Positions 31,717-43,228 of a DNA stretch of 64,000 nucleotides are shown piece by piece. How positions within the stretch are numbered: position 1 is the stretch's first letter; each line of letters opens with the position of its first letter. The DNA is from Pezicula radicicola (lineage: Eukaryota; Ascomycota; Leotiomycetes; Helotiales; Dermateaceae): assembly GCA_003008705.1 (NCBI GenBank), contig PDUO01000046.1, forward strand, positions 124,001 through 188,000. The letters are read 5' to 3'. Below the pieces are notes generated by a model. It saw nothing but the letters and a program-made list of their open reading frames with translations. It had not been told where the DNA came from and made no database searches. The translations under genes were made by a program, and so were the position numbers.

Positions 31717-32817
31717 TTAGCATTTCTTCTTTCTCTTGCTTTGCAAATAAATTTGGAGGGGTGTGTTGGAGCTTACCTTGAGAACACTAGTGTTGATACC
31801 AGTGACTTGACCGGAAGCATTGGCACCCATAATATTTTCGTAGTTATCTGCAAGAAGCTGCACACCTGAGACGAAAGCCTTGCTATCAAATCCGCAATGA
31901 CCGCCACCATTTGGCGTGTTGTCCACCGTCTGCAAGGCGCCGATCTGATCAGCGCTCAAGCCGGCTGTTGTGGCCAATTTCTCATATGCCGACACAGCAT
32001 CTGGGATAGCTTGTTGCAATGAGGCCAACTCGTCACTCGTGCTCTGGAAGTGAATCTTCATGCTTGAGACCAAGGTATTGGCATCCACAACATCAACCTG
32101 TGGGGCCAATGCACCACATGATAAAACTACACCAGTCTTGTACGTAGCGCCAAAAGCCGGCACGAAGAAACCGGAAAGCATGAGAGAACCACCGGAAACA
32201 CCTGTGAAGAAGACATTTGCAGGATCAAAAGCAACGTCTTGAGCAAGTTGATTCTGGATCAAGGAGTTGACTGCGGCAGAGTGTGCAACACCGTCAGTTC
32301 TTTGGAGACCAGAGCCACCTCCCCAGAAAAGGTTCTTGTTGGGAGCAAGTACTACAACGCCCATGAGGTTGTTCTGGACAGCTTGATTGGGGAAGTCGAA
32401 GAAAGAAGTTCCACCATCGCCGTGCAGGAGGACATTCAACCCCATAGTGCCGGCGGTATTCGCTGCTGCTGTGCCGCCTGTTACGCCCGAGGCTGTAGTG
32501 AACATCTGAGCTGGGCCGCTGATCTTATAGCGGATGGAAAGGCCACTAGGCTAGAGGTTAGTCTCTATCTTGCGCGGAATGACTGAAGCCTGTACTGACT
32601 TGATTTGAACTGTCTTATCCAGTATCGTCGACCCGTCAGTCGCAGTAGTTATTCCACCTGCGGCCGCAGCTCCAGTGGCGCCTCCTGCCGCTGCTGCACC
32701 TTTCGTAGTGCTGGTGGTGGTCTTGGCTTTCTTGGGTAGAGCATCTGCTGGAAGCGCAAAGACGAGGAAAAGAAGCAACGAAACAATTCGGAGCCACGAA
32801 GCCTGAAATACTGCCAT
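31717..32817 (-). CDS. Secreted alpha/beta-hydrolase-like protein
   Basis: Model: exons 32817-32596 and 32550-31717, giving 351 aa. The 45-nt intron (GTACAG...CTCTAG, branch GACTAAC) joins DKTVQIKS to PSGLSIRYKISGP. The N-terminus is a signal peptide (to about residue 26) and an Ala/Gly/Thr linker. The body has an HGDGG oxyanion-type loop, a nucleophile elbow GVSGGS (Ser about 193) and a late His in NGGGHCGFD, as in esterase/depolymerase-like folds. This family is common in plant-associated fungi and often misnamed 'cyclin-like F-box'. A GTAAGC just before the end (after NTSVLK) could start a further intron, so the last 20 residues are uncertain. The substrate is unknown. Confidence 0.8.
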
Positions 32818-34517
32818 AATGATAAAAGATTAGGTATAAAACGCACAGCGTCAAGTATGGAGAATCGAAGAGTAATGATTGATAAGAAGAGATGAAAAAG
32901 ACGCTCGCAACCACCTAGACCTGCTATGAGGAAGAAAGGCCATCACGAAGAAGGGAAGTCTGCAGTTTTGTTGATTCCAATTTTGAAGCGTGCCCAGAAA
33001 ATAGGAATTTTGGCCGGGCAGCATCAAACAGCCAAGTCCGTCGACGTCTGTTTCCCCAAGATACTTGTGGGGCAAAGTGCCTCAAGTTTCTATAGCCGGG
33101 GTTTGACTTGGCATTATCGCAAGAATTGGTTGGGCTGGAACCAACTACGCCACGATTAGCTAGAAGGAATCAGTCCGATCAATCAGATCATCGCCAACAC
33201 GAAACTTGAAGGTTGAAGATTTGTTTGGAAATAAGCATGAATGGAAGGTTGTAAGAACTTCGGACTGAGAAACTGAGATACGGGGTTTTAGTGGAGAGTA
33301 TGTTTAGCGAGAGCCGTTCCCCAGGCCAAGTCAAATAAATATAACTTTGGTGCTTCTCTTGATTACCGGTACTACTAACAATTATATGCCAGCTATAAGT
33401 CGTTTTGCAATGTGAACCCTTCATCGATATTTGTGAGCTAAAAGGAGTCAGCTAGTTTGAGCTGAGGGAGGCCAATGGACATTGAGCATCTGGATCTATC
33501 ACGTGGTGAAGGCCGGGGACAATACTCTCGTGTATCGGTGCTGTCTGTTGAGAGGTACAGTACATAAGTCGGCTTGGTTAAACAAACCCAAACCAAGCTT
33601 TGGGTACCAAGCAATATTAAGCTTACATTTTTGCAAAGCCCAATGCCAATCTTTCGTCCAGGAGAGTATCCAGCGCAGGTACAGCCGTCTGCCCTGCGGG
33701 TAGTAAGAACTACAACTTCAACCAGTCATTGGGTTGCAAAATACCAAGCTTCTCTTCGCTATCCAAAGGAGTATTCTCCTCTACCAAAGTAGGACTAGCT
33801 ACACGAGCCAAGTCAGAAGCAAAAGCCTGGGCGGGTATCAACTCTTGATGCAACAAGTCAAATCAAACAACACGTCCAGATCAAGGCGCAATGCAAAAGC
33901 AGAACCCGAAACCTCATGACAGAATTCGTTTCATGGCGGATTCCTTGAAATGCGAACAGAGGTAGGAAGCAAAAAGGCAGAATGCAGAACTGCTTGTTGT
34001 AAAGGGCTCTTGAAGACGCTAATCTTCGCAGTACATTTAAATATGCCCATTCTAAGCTTAAAAATGTGATCTTCGCCCAGCTTCATTTGCTTTATGATCT
34101 AACAAGCATCCACAGCATAATTAACTGCGGGAGGGAGGGCAATTCGAACGGCAGATTACTGCGAGGTCGTATTCGGTTAGGTTGCTACCCCTATGTTCAT
34201 AATATTTAATCACATCTTAAGGTGGTGTTTGAAGGATTGAGAGTGCCTTTGGTTGGTTGTGATATGTGTGGAGAGTGGTCGTTCAAGTCAGTGGGGAGAC
34301 TGGAAGATAGGTGACTTCATGCCGCTTTTAAGAAAATTAGTTGCCGCCTTGATTCTCAACTTTCGACCTCGAAATCTGGACTCAACATCAGAAGACGTCA
34401 CGCGGAACACCAAAGCAACACTGCTCCAGCAATTCGGGGATTTTGAGTGAGGCACATTGAGAAGATTTCGATGCTGTGTGCAATTCAGGCTTCTTGAAGA
34501 GGCCTTCCTCAGCACCC
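32818..34517. other. Intergenic, no gene seen
   Basis: Promoter side of both the secreted hydrolase (minus) and MDM12 (plus). Only short, unconvincing frames. AAGCTT/CCAAGC phrases recur near 33590-33620 and 33749. Confidence 0.45.
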
Positions 34518-35777
34518 ATGTCCATCGATCTCAACTGGGACACGCTGACCACGGGACCTGATGGCCTTTTACTAGCAGAAAAGATCCGGGATTTCGTGCA
34601 CGAAAAGTTCCAGACCGTTCCTCTCCCACGCTTCATTCGAGCTGTGAATGTTCACGCCTTTGAGTTTGGATCCATCGCCCCTGAAATTGAGCTTAAGGAT
34701 ATATGTGACCCTCTACCAGATTTCTACGAGGAGACTGAGGATGATTACGGAGAGGAAGATGGCGAAAATGAGTGGGAGGGAGGCCAGTTGAAGAGTGAGG
34801 ATCTAGAGGCGAAGACTTTGAGAGAGAGGAGAAAAATGGAAAGGGCTCTCAGGATGCAAAATGCTAGCCCTGCTACGCATCCGCCGCCCTACATCGATAC
34901 GAGGTTACCAGGCATGCGCTCTATGCAGACTCCAGGCGAAGTTGGGAGCCCTTTCCTTGGAGTCAACACTCCAGGTATTCCTGGCGGGACCTCGAATCTC
35001 AGCTACTTTCACTCTCACCTTGCCACAGGTCTCTCCGGGACGCAGACACCCCTCGCGGCTGTCGCTGGCGCACATTTACCCCGTGGCTGGCCAGATTACT
35101 CGAATTTACCCTCTTCAAATGGACGCGGACATCGGCATTCAGCGAGCCAGAGCTCTCTATCCCCACCACCAACAGCAGATGCAGCAGGAAAGGCTCTCCG
35201 TGAACGCGCTAGCGTCTCAACATTAAGTGCAACCACAGCAAGCACACCAACTACAAGACCAGAGACACGTGAAGGGTTTCTGGCGGAGACTGTCGAAGAG
35301 GAGCCTGGATCGCCACCACGAAGGTTCCGAGAGCCCAGGGTAGAGGATCTCCAGACTGTATTCCGTGTGAAATATTCTGGCGACATTAAGCTTTCTCTCA
35401 CAGCTGAAATTCTCCTTGATTATCCCATGCCAAGTTTTGTCGGAATTCCAGTCAAACTGAATATCACAGGCCTATCATTTGATGGAGTGGCTGTTCTTGC
35501 ATATATTCGCAAGCGAGCTCACTTTTGTTTCCTGTCCCCGGAAGATGCACATGCAGCAATTGGCGCAGATAATATGAACGAAAATGGCCGCAGTAGTGGT
35601 ATGAAGATGGGGGGTCTACTGCATGAGATCAAGGTAGAGAGTGAGATAGGTCAGAGGGAAAATGGAAGGCAAGTCCTTAAAAATGTAGGCAAGGTAGAGA
35701 AGTTCGTGCTTGAACAGGTCAGACGGATCTTCGAGGACGAGTTTGTATATCCTAGTTTCTGGACCTTCCTTGTATGA
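34518..35777 (+). CDS. MDM12: MDM12, mitochondrial distribution and morphology protein (ERMES subunit)
   Basis: Intron-free, 419 aa. The start [16 protein letters not shown] is the canonical MDM12 N-terminus, so the ATG at 34518 is chosen over in-frame codons upstream. The SMP lipid-binding domain is split, as in other filamentous fungi. The first part ([11 protein letters not shown], about residue 75) leads into an acidic stretch and a long disordered Pro/Ser/Thr insert (about 115-275). The domain then resumes at [19 protein letters not shown], with [19 protein letters not shown] and a conserved C-terminus ending [11 protein letters not shown]. It forms the ER-mitochondria tether with Mmm1, Mdm34 and Mdm10 and moves phospholipids between the membranes. 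It converges with VPS28, with 130 bp between stops. Confidence 0.97.
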   Translation: MSIDLNWDTLTTGPDGLLLAEKIRDFVHEKFQTVPLPRFIRAVNVHAFEFGSIAPEIELKDICDPLPDFYEETEDDYGEEDGENEWEGGQLKSEDLEAKTLRERRKMERALRMQNASPATHPPPYIDTRLPGMRSMQTPGEVGSPFLGVNTPGIPGGTSNLSYFHSHLATGLSGTQTPLAAVAGAHLPRGWPDYSNLPSSNGRGHRHSASQSSLSPPPTADAAGKALRERASVSTLSATTASTPTTRPETREGFLAETVEEEPGSPPRRFREPRVEDLQTVFRVKYSGDIKLSLTAEILLDYPMPSFVGIPVKLNITGLSFDGVAVLAYIRKRAHFCFLSPEDAHAAIGADNMNENGRSSGMKMGGLLHEIKVESEIGQRENGRQVLKNVGKVEKFVLEQVRRIFEDEFVYPSFWTFLV

Positions 35778-35907
35778 TACTTGTATGATACTTGATGCCT
35801 CTTGGATACCGGTTGTACATCCCGGTCAAATAACAAAATGAACCCAACTCCAACGCTATGCTCAAATCCCATTTAGCCAAATAGCCTCTCGGTCGACTGA
35901 CCTTTCA

Positions 35908-36735
35908 TTACTGCAACGTCGCTTTAAACCCTTGATACGCCGAATTCATATCCAACTCCAACTCCCTGGCAGTATCCTCACTAATCTCCTCCGAAGCCTT
36001 CATTTGATTCAACGTAATAAGCCATTGTATAATCTTTCCCCTACCTTCGAACTCGCGATCCGTAACTTTATTCACCGACTGTATAACCTCTGAAAGCAGA
36101 GGATGTAATTGATCCTTTGCTAGAAGTCCGAGTTTGAGTGCATCAAGGAATGTGATGAAATCTTGTGTGGCTTCGAGAATGAGCGTGCCTGAAGGGCCAT
36201 TTGATCCGCCTGTGTTTCCTGTGTTCGAGGAGATGTGTGAAGGAGCGGTGACTGTGCTAGGGAGACCAATGCGGATTCGTTCTGTGGCTCGAGGTACTTC
36301 TATCTAGTTACTTTTAAGCGCTACGTATCTTGTCTTGGGAGCCACATAATACATACATCCCATTCAGTCTTGAAGGTCTCCAAATCCACAAACTCCTTGG
36401 CAACACCCTCATCCGTCAAAATGGCTTTATATTGCTTCAATAGCCGATCACAGATCTCTGTGTAGTCCGACTCGGCAATTGCATCTCTCAGATATGCTTT
36501 CTCAAGCTCGTCGAGGGTGATGATTATGCTGAATACTTCTGCGAGTGAGTCTTGTAAGTCGCGTTCTGCACGGGTCTCTGCGAGCTTGACTTCCTATGGT
36601 GGGGTCAGGTTCTACATCCATGAACGGATTTGAGGATTATTGGATTACCTCGTCGAGATTGATGGTCGCAGAGAGAGCTGTATTAGGGATATAGCTGTGG
36701 GGAGTAGGCGCATACCCCTGTCGATTTTGATACAT
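35908..36735 (-). CDS. VPS28: VPS28, ESCRT-I subunit (3 exons)
   Basis: Model: exons 36735-36649, 36593-36357 and 36303-35908, giving 239 aa. Both introns (55 and 53 nt) are GT-AG and phase 0. The protein starts MYQNRQGYAPTPHSYIP. The N-terminal core that packs against Vps23 and Vps37 follows (EVKLAETRAERDLQDSLAEV, then LEKAYLRDAI and FKTEWD). The C-terminal four-helix domain reads FITFLDALKLGLLAKDQLHP, then VTDREFEGRGKIIQWLITLN and AYQGFKATLQ. The last blocks are near-invariant in VPS28 and bind ESCRT-II. The protein acts in endosomal sorting of ubiquitinated cargo. Length is normal. No single long open frame reveals it, because both introns interrupt it. It is divergent from NOC2. Confidence 0.95.
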
Positions 36736-36937
36736 CTTTGAAATGGCAATTATGAAGTTGAGGAGGATTTGAAGCTGCCTGACAGTTATCGCAATCGGAG
36801 GCTATTCTGCAGGCCATACACCGCCTGTGATATTGCCGTACTTGGACTAGCGCCATTAAAATATCCAAAAAGTTCAACCCTCCCGATTGCCATTTTGCAA
36901 AGCATCCACAAGCTGTCGCAAATCAATCACCACCACA
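36736..36937. promoter_or_regulatory. Compact bidirectional promoter, VPS28 / NOC2
   Basis: Only 202 bp separate the two divergent ATGs, so the core promoters must overlap. No TATA box is apparent in either direction. Function is inferred from position. Confidence 0.65.
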
Positions 36938-39232
36938 ATGGCTAAAAGCACAGCAAAGCGAACTCGTAAATTCGAGAAGAATCATCTCAAGGATGTAATT
37001 GAGCAACGAAAAGCTGGTGCGAAGATTAAGCAGCGTCAACAGATCAAAGAGAAACGGCAAGCACGAAATGCGAAGGATGCGGAATTCTTGAAAGGCACAG
37101 AAGATGCCGAGGCGAAACCAAAGGCAGCCCCTAAGGAGGATGCTTTAGCCAAGATGACAGTGGATGATTTTTTCCAAGGCGGTTTTGATATTCCAGAAAA
37201 ACCTTCGAAGAAGTCGAAAAAGCCTGCTGAGAAGCTTGGGAAGAGAAAGAGATCACAGCCAGAAGAAGAAGACGATGATGGAGATTTTTCAGATAGCTCC
37301 ATTGAGGAGGCGCCAGTACTGAGCGACAGTGAGGATGAGAGCGATGACGAGGACAAAATCGGCATGAGCAAATCGGCTATGGATGCTTTGGCAGAGAAGG
37401 ACCCAGAGTTTTACAAATACTTGAAGGAGAATGACCCCGAGGCTCTGGATTTCGACGAAGATGCTGACTTGGCCGAAGTGGATGATTTGAGTGCAAGCGA
37501 CGAAGAGAAACCAAAGAAGAAGCGGAAGAAGTCAAAGAAAGCCAAGGTCGACGAAGACGATGACGAAGAGGAGGAGGAGGAGGAAATTCAAGATCTCGCT
37601 GAGGTTACAAAGGCTATGGTTGCAAAGTGGGAAAAGGCCATGACGGAACAGAATTCACTACGAGCTATGCGACAGGTTGTTTTGGCTTTCAGAGCAGCAG
37701 CTCATGTCAATGAGGATGATGGGAAGGAATACAAATACACGATTTCAAACCCCGAGGCCTACCACGATCTCCTTCTTACCACACTCAGACATGTACCCAA
37801 GGTTCTCAACCACCACCTTCCTGTGCAGGAGAGTAACAATGGAAAAGTCCGAGTTCCAACCTCATCAAAAAAGTTTAAGACTCTTACACCACTTCTCAAA
37901 TCACATTCCTCCTCCGTAATTCACCTTCTTACAACACTTTCCGATGCTCCCACACTTAAGCTCACACTCTCTGCGATCACACCTCTTTTGCCATACATCT
38001 TACCATTTAAGAAGGTTCTCAAGAACGTTGTTAAAAGTGTTGTTGACATTTGGTCTGAAGCATCAAGTACTGAGGCTACTCGAATCACAGCGTTCTTGGT
38101 AATTCGACGGTTAGCTGTCATAGGCGACGCTGGGCTCAGAGAAGCCGTTTTCAAGACGGTCTACCAAGGCTTAATCAAGGGTGCCCGAAATACTACCATC
38201 CACACAATCCAGGGCATCAACCTCATGAAGAATTCAGCAGCCGAGCTTTGGGGTCTCGATCAAGGAGTTGGATATGCCACTGGTTTCACATTTATCAGAC
38301 AGTTGGCTATCCACCTAAGGAGTAGTATCACGAACAACCAGAAAGAGTCCTACAAGACGGTTTACAACTGGCAATACGTACACTCTCTGGATTTCTGGTC
38401 GTGCGTGCTGGCAGAGCATTGCAGTCCAGTCAAGGAGGCCGAGAGTGGCAAAGAATCCCAACTTAGACCTTTAATATACCCAACAGTACAAGTAACTCTC
38501 GGAGCGATGCGTCTCATTCCAACCGCAACATACTTCCCTCTCAGATTTCACCTCATGCGCTCCCTACTCCGCCTTTCGCGAGCAACCGGTACCTACATTC
38601 CCCTCGCGCCAGCCCTACTCGAAGTCCTCAACTCCGCCGAGATGAAGAAGCCCCCGAAGCCCAGCACCCTGAAGTCTCTCGATTTCAATGCGAACTATAA
38701 GGCGCAGAAGTCACATCTCCGCACTCGTGTTTATCAAGACGGGGTTGGCGATCAGGTTGCAGAGCTACTGACTGAATTCTTTGTGCTCTGGTCAACCAGC
38801 ATCGCATTTCCCGAACTGGCTCTCCCCGTTATCGTAATGATGAAGCGCTGGCTCAAGGATGCCAGTAACAAAAATACCGGAAACAAGAACAACAAGATCA
38901 ATTCACAGTTCGTACTTGTGATCCAGAAGCTTGAAGCGAATAGCAAGTTCATCGAGGAGAAGAGAGCCAAGGTTGATTTTGCACCCAATGACCGTGCTGG
39001 GGTTGAAGGGTTCTTGAAGGGCTTTGAGTGGGAGAAGACACCGCTGGGTGCTTTTGTTGTCGGACAACGGAAACAGAGAGCCGAAAAGGCAAAAATGCTT
39101 GAAGAGGCGAGGAAAGAGGACGATCGCAAGAGAAAGGAGGATCGGGAGAAGGAGAAGGAGGCCGAAATGGAGGGAAGTGAAAGCGATGAGGATATGGAGG
39201 ATGTCTCTGAGGAGGAGAAAGATGATGAATAG
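36938..39232 (+). CDS. NOC2: NOC2, nucleolar complex protein 2 (60S ribosome biogenesis)
   Basis: Intron-free, 764 aa. The ATG at 36938 (ACAATGGC) begins MAKSTAKRTRKFEKNHLKDV, the usual Noc2 start. A longer in-frame start at 36887 adds 17 unconserved residues. Order: basic N-terminus with nuclear localisation signals, long acidic tracts with KKKRKKSKKAK (about 100-235), the Noc2 HEAT-repeat domain (about 250-690) with YKTVYNWQYVHSLDFWSCVL and PTATYFPLRFHLMRSL, and a charged coiled-coil tail. It partners Noc1 and Noc3 to escort pre-60S particles from nucleolus to nucleoplasm. Length and domain order are normal. Confidence 0.96.
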   Translation: MAKSTAKRTRKFEKNHLKDVIEQRKAGAKIKQRQQIKEKRQARNAKDAEFLKGTEDAEAKPKAAPKEDALAKMTVDDFFQGGFDIPEKPSKKSKKPAEKLGKRKRSQPEEEDDDGDFSDSSIEEAPVLSDSEDESDDEDKIGMSKSAMDALAEKDPEFYKYLKENDPEALDFDEDADLAEVDDLSASDEEKPKKKRKKSKKAKVDEDDDEEEEEEEIQDLAEVTKAMVAKWEKAMTEQNSLRAMRQVVLAFRAAAHVNEDDGKEYKYTISNPEAYHDLLLTTLRHVPKVLNHHLPVQESNNGKVRVPTSSKKFKTLTPLLKSHSSSVIHLLTTLSDAPTLKLTLSAITPLLPYILPFKKVLKNVVKSVVDIWSEASSTEATRITAFLVIRRLAVIGDAGLREAVFKTVYQGLIKGARNTTIHTIQGINLMKNSAAELWGLDQGVGYATGFTFIRQLAIHLRSSITNNQKESYKTVYNWQYVHSLDFWSCVLAEHCSPVKEAESGKESQLRPLIYPTVQVTLGAMRLIPTATYFPLRFHLMRSLLRLSRATGTYIPLAPALLEVLNSAEMKKPPKPSTLKSLDFNANYKAQKSHLRTRVYQDGVGDQVAELLTEFFVLWSTSIAFPELALPVIVMMKRWLKDASNKNTGNKNNKINSQFVLVIQKLEANSKFIEEKRAKVDFAPNDRAGVEGFLKGFEWEKTPLGAFVVGQRKQRAEKAKMLEEARKEDDRKRKEDREKEKEAEMEGSESDEDMEDVSEEEKDDE

Positions 39233-40061
39233 ACCTTTTCTTGTGGCATGTATGGTTATTAAAAGTCGAGAGCTTCTCTTTCCTGGAGTTCTGTTCATGG
39301 GTTTGGTAGATGTCGAAATACCAACCTGCTCAGCCCGGATTTACCGGCGCTATTTTCTTAAGCTTTCTTCTCGATTTGGTGACTTGCGAATCCGAACACT
39401 TTCCTAAATAGAGCATAGAGCATTACCTACCCAACAGCTCTAGCTGCCATGTCATTTCGAATAAAGTCTATATCGGTAACGGGATCCATCATCATCATGG
39501 CTTGGGCAAAGAGCATGGACATTCGTGGGGGACGCGTACACAACGCTTTTCGACACTCCCGAAATGCGACTACGAATCCGTCCGAGCTTTCTCTGCGAAA
39601 CCCTGGCGATCCAATCATGAACTGGGATCGGTGCGATTCGCCCCATTAAAGGGATGAGATGATGAAATTTGCTTGAACAGCTTCTCAAAATAGACTTCTG
39701 TTCATTAAACATCACACAGATGGGGAAAGACAGTCTTTCTTTATATTTGCCTTTCCTGCCCTTTACTTTCGTACTTTCCTGGAGTATCTGTTTTGATACG
39801 GTTCATCTCGTTCTCTCTACCACACTCTCTCTTCTTTCAAGTCATTCATTTGTACTTTTTCACTTCTCGTATCACCAACCTCGTTTCATACCTTCGTATT
39901 TCCGTACCTTTTTCAATTTACGAAGTACGAAGTATATCCTCGCTTACCGTATTTCGTAACCTCTTCTCCAAACACAACATTCCATCACCAACACCATCAC
40001 CGTCATCAGGATTATTCTTTACCAACAGACCAAAACGGAATTGAAAAACCAACGAAGCAAA
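39233..40061. other. Intergenic, CT-rich leader before the 87-aa gene
   Basis: The stretch 39730-40040 is pyrimidine-rich (TCTCTCT/CTTTC runs), typical of a fungal promoter or 5' leader. No gene seen. Confidence 0.5.
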
Positions 40062-40325
40062 ATGGCAGCAATGAGTTTCACAAACCCATCCGACTTTACC
40101 CTTCCTTCACCGGCTATCTCATCAGCTATTACTCTTCTTCTCATCGCTGCTTTTCTTTGGCATCTTATTGGACGGATTCCGAGTTCCAGACAGGAACCAC
40201 TTTTGCCGGTTTACGAACAGAGGACGAGGACACATGTCGTACCTGAGATTGTGGTTACTAGTCATGTTGGAGAGGATCTGAAGGATGAGGAGGTCGAGGT
40301 GAAGGTTGGAGAGATTAAATTATAG
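40062..40325 (+). CDS. Small single-pass membrane protein (87 aa)
   Basis: ATG at 40062 (AAAATGGC context), TAG at 40325. One hydrophobic helix at about residues 17-37 (AISSAITLLLIAAFLWHLIG) is followed by an Arg-rich turn and a charged cytoplasmic-type tail (EDLKDEEVEVKVGEIKL). No family recognised. The composition and the CT-rich upstream leader make it a reasonable gene. Confidence 0.5.
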   Translation: MAAMSFTNPSDFTLPSPAISSAITLLLIAAFLWHLIGRIPSSRQEPLLPVYEQRTRTHVVPEIVVTSHVGEDLKDEEVEVKVGEIKL

Positions 40326-41899
40326 ATGGGGATTTTTGACATCAAGGAGGAAAGTCAAGTTGAATGAGAGGTGGAGGAAGGGAGGGGGTTGGAGAGTGAG
40401 AGGCATTATTCCTTCGTGGCGGAACGGAGCATTGATGGTGCGCTCTCGTGGCGATGATGTTTCGATTAACGATAACCTATTCACTCTTCGGCAAAGTCAA
40501 TTATTCCCACAGCAACAACAGGATGAATATTCTGAAGAAGACTCAGGGGTCTGAACGGAAACTTAATGATTTCTACGGTTGCGTGATGGTGGATGATGAG
40601 GCAGGGAAGCTGTACACTAGCAGTCATTTGGAAAGAGGCATCCGAATCCGGAGACTATGGACAACTTCTGGTATTGGATGCAAGGGAAAGATTTGGATAG
40701 AGGAAGTTGAAGTTGTGGTTGGAGCACCTCAGAGGGAACGGAGATCGTTGTTGGGATATTGAAAATCTGGTGCGGAAGTACTTGCATAAGTCTAGTTATC
40801 GCCCAAATCCAAAATTTGATAATATGTATCGCCTACAAAATTCTGATTTACTGATCTCAGTGCGAAGGGCTTTTGCCAAAGGTAATGGAGTAAGTATTTT
40901 ATTGTTATCGTACTACCTGTTGCGTCCTTAGTTGATTAATTCGAAGTAACTTATTGTTGGGAAACAAAAAGAAATTGGAAGGCCTCCACTGAGTAACTTG
41001 AACAGCACTTTGCAATTAGCAACTTAGTTTAAGTAAGGTTCCTTAATCGAGTTATAGTGCTTATTGAGCTTGAGTTTACATTATATTGCTGTAGTAATCC
41101 AACCCACCTCCCTTTTTTCCTCTCTTCTAAATACTTGTGCGCCAATTAGGCTTGTATTTCTACAAAGAAGACTTTAATAGTAAGCAGGGCCTTAGTGGTG
41201 CGAAGCCTAGGGCGTAGAAGGTCGAAAAACTAGGGTTTTATTGTAGCGAGCTTTGTTATTGTTATTATTAACGCAGTCGCTGCCACAACAGGGGATTTTA
41301 CGTCATATAACAGTAAATCCAGGAATATCCGACCAGCAGTGTCGAGGACGCGTTGATATCAAGGAATATAATGGTCTCGGGTTTGACAACCAGCAAAAGT
41401 GCCGAGTGACTTCGTCCAGATTTTAGTAATCTGTAACAAACTCTTCAAAGCTGTAATTTGTAGCTTTAGAATTACAAAATACGCTCTTGTATTGTGCAAT
41501 TGGGATCTATGCTATTTTAAAGTATATCTAATAATTACTTATTAAAAGCTAGCTTAGGGTTAATAATTGATCCTTGTTACAAAGTAGTTTCTCGGACTAG
41601 CGTGTATAGTACATCTGTCCGAACCGAGAATCGCATCCTTTGAACGATTTGTAAGAGTAAAACATGCCAGGAAATTGTCTAGCTATTATCAACCTTAGAT
41701 TTAAATACGTTGAATAGTGTATCTATGCTCCACTCTCCTAGCCCCTCTGTGCCCAATTTGCTTTGTAGAGAAAACGATAAGTACTGCTCTGGTTGGCTGT
41801 CGCTCCTTCAATCCCAACAACCAACATATTTCTACAAAAAAACTTTCGTCACATCTGTTTCTTTTCATCCGGTATCCTCTCCAACAAGAAAGAAAAAAG
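40326..41899. other. Intergenic with dispersed repeat
   Basis: No supported gene. At 40757-40825 the text AAATCTGGTGCGGAAGTACT...CTAGTTATCGCCCAAA closely resembles 48550-48640, so a dispersed, diverged repeat is present. The rest is AT-rich. Confidence 0.45.
40757..40825. repeat. Dispersed repeat, copy A
   Basis: AAATCTGGTGCGGAAGTACT and, after a short gap, CTAGTTATCGCCCAAA are shared with copy B (48550-48640), with mostly transition differences. Probably a fragment of an old mobile element. Confidence 0.5.
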
Positions 41900-43228
41900 A
41901 TGACCCGAGTAGCAATTGTCGGTGGCTCTAGTGGCCTTGGGCGTTCTATTACAGAGCAGATCGTAGCCACTGGCAAGCACACGGTCTTCGTCTTTACGAG
42001 AAAGGCAAGGAACAACGGTGGAGAAGTACCATTCAGTACGCTGCTAATGAATGTTTGCTTTAGGAAACTGAAGCCTTCGCAAGCCTGTCAGATGTCAAAG
42101 TCCAAATCATCGACTATTCTTCTTCTGATTCTATGGCCGAAATAATTCGGGCGAATAATATCGACACCATAATTTCCACCATGGGCGTACACTCCGAAGA
42201 GCACAAGCAGGCACAATTCAATGTCATCGATGCGGCTGTGAAGTCAGGTACTGTGAAGCGATTTGCTCCTTCCGAGTTTGCAGCAGATAACGTGGAGGCT
42301 GTAAAGAAGAAAGTACCTTGATAAGCTGTTCTTAACACCGTCTAATATCATTTGCAGGAATTATCCAATGCATGCGAGTATTAGCAAAGTGGAGACAATT
42401 GAAAAGCTCAAGAAAACTTCACTCGAATATACCCGTTTCATTAACGGTTGTTTCATGGACTATTTCGGCTACCCACACGCTCCGACTTACCTTCAAATGT
42501 TCGCTATCGTCATTGATGTAGAGAATGCGGTAGCTGCTATCCCTGGCGATGGAGACGTCAAAGTTGCATTTACTTACTCAAAGGATATCGGGGATTTTGT
42601 TGCAGCCGCATTGGATCTACCAGTCTGGCCAGAGGCGTCTTTCATGGTAGGAGATAATATTAGTTTCAATGAAATCTTAACGATTGCCGAGAAGACCACA
42701 GGCAAGAAAATTTTATTTCCTACCTTTTTGCTAGGCCCAAGAGTCTATTCGGCCCAGCAGGTTCTGGATTACGAAGAAAATAAAAGTACACAGAGGTTTT
42801 CAAGAGCCGCAAATTAGTTGAATGTCTTATAAGATGTGAGGCGTTGCTAAATCGTGAAACCTTTGGAATCTGACGAAAGGAACTCGGATGACATTTATGT
42901 TGTATGTTGTGTAGAACAAGCTGACTGTGAGATCTCATGATTAGGTCGCAGCTTCAAAGTAACCTATGACTCGGTTGAAAAGCTGCGAGGTGGCGAAATT
43001 ACAGAGCTCCCCGCAAATGTTGCTCGGTATGCTTATTTCCCGAAACAGATGCTCGATAGTATTCTTCGAGGATTTGAGCTCAATATGGCTGATGGATATT
43101 TGGACTTCACCAATTCTAATCTCAACGCCTTATTACCGCACGTGAAGCCATTGTCTGTCCAAGAATTCTTCAATCGGTTCTGGGCGGAGCAAGAAAGCTC
43201 TGACAAGAACAAAAGTAAGGGCTTTTGA
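41900..43228 (+). CDS. NmrA-like / isoflavone-reductase-like NAD(P)-binding protein, frame conflict
   Basis: Best model: exons 41900-42004, 42064-42312, 42358-42701 and 42945-43228, about 310 aa. It begins MTRVAIVGGSSGLGRSI, a Rossmann fold with GGSSGLG as the dinucleotide loop. KRFAPSEFAADN and LEYTRFINGCFMDYFGYPHA follow, then PGDGDVKVAFTYSKDIGDFV, all typical of fungal NmrA-like reductases acting on small phenolic or quinone substrates. Introns 1 and 3 fit only GC-AG boundaries (GCAAGG...TTTAG, 59 nt; GCAAGA...ATTAG, 243 nt). Intron 2 (GTACCT...GCAG) leaves the frame one base out. So the gene is either decaying or spliced unusually. Without intron 3 splicing it ends early at about 42815. 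Confidence 0.65.

Noticed and set aside
42276..42357. Alternative donor GTTTGC in NmrA exon 2 to fix the frame
   Set aside because: It restores phase but deletes the conserved FAADNVEAVKKK segment, so a frameshift is more likely.
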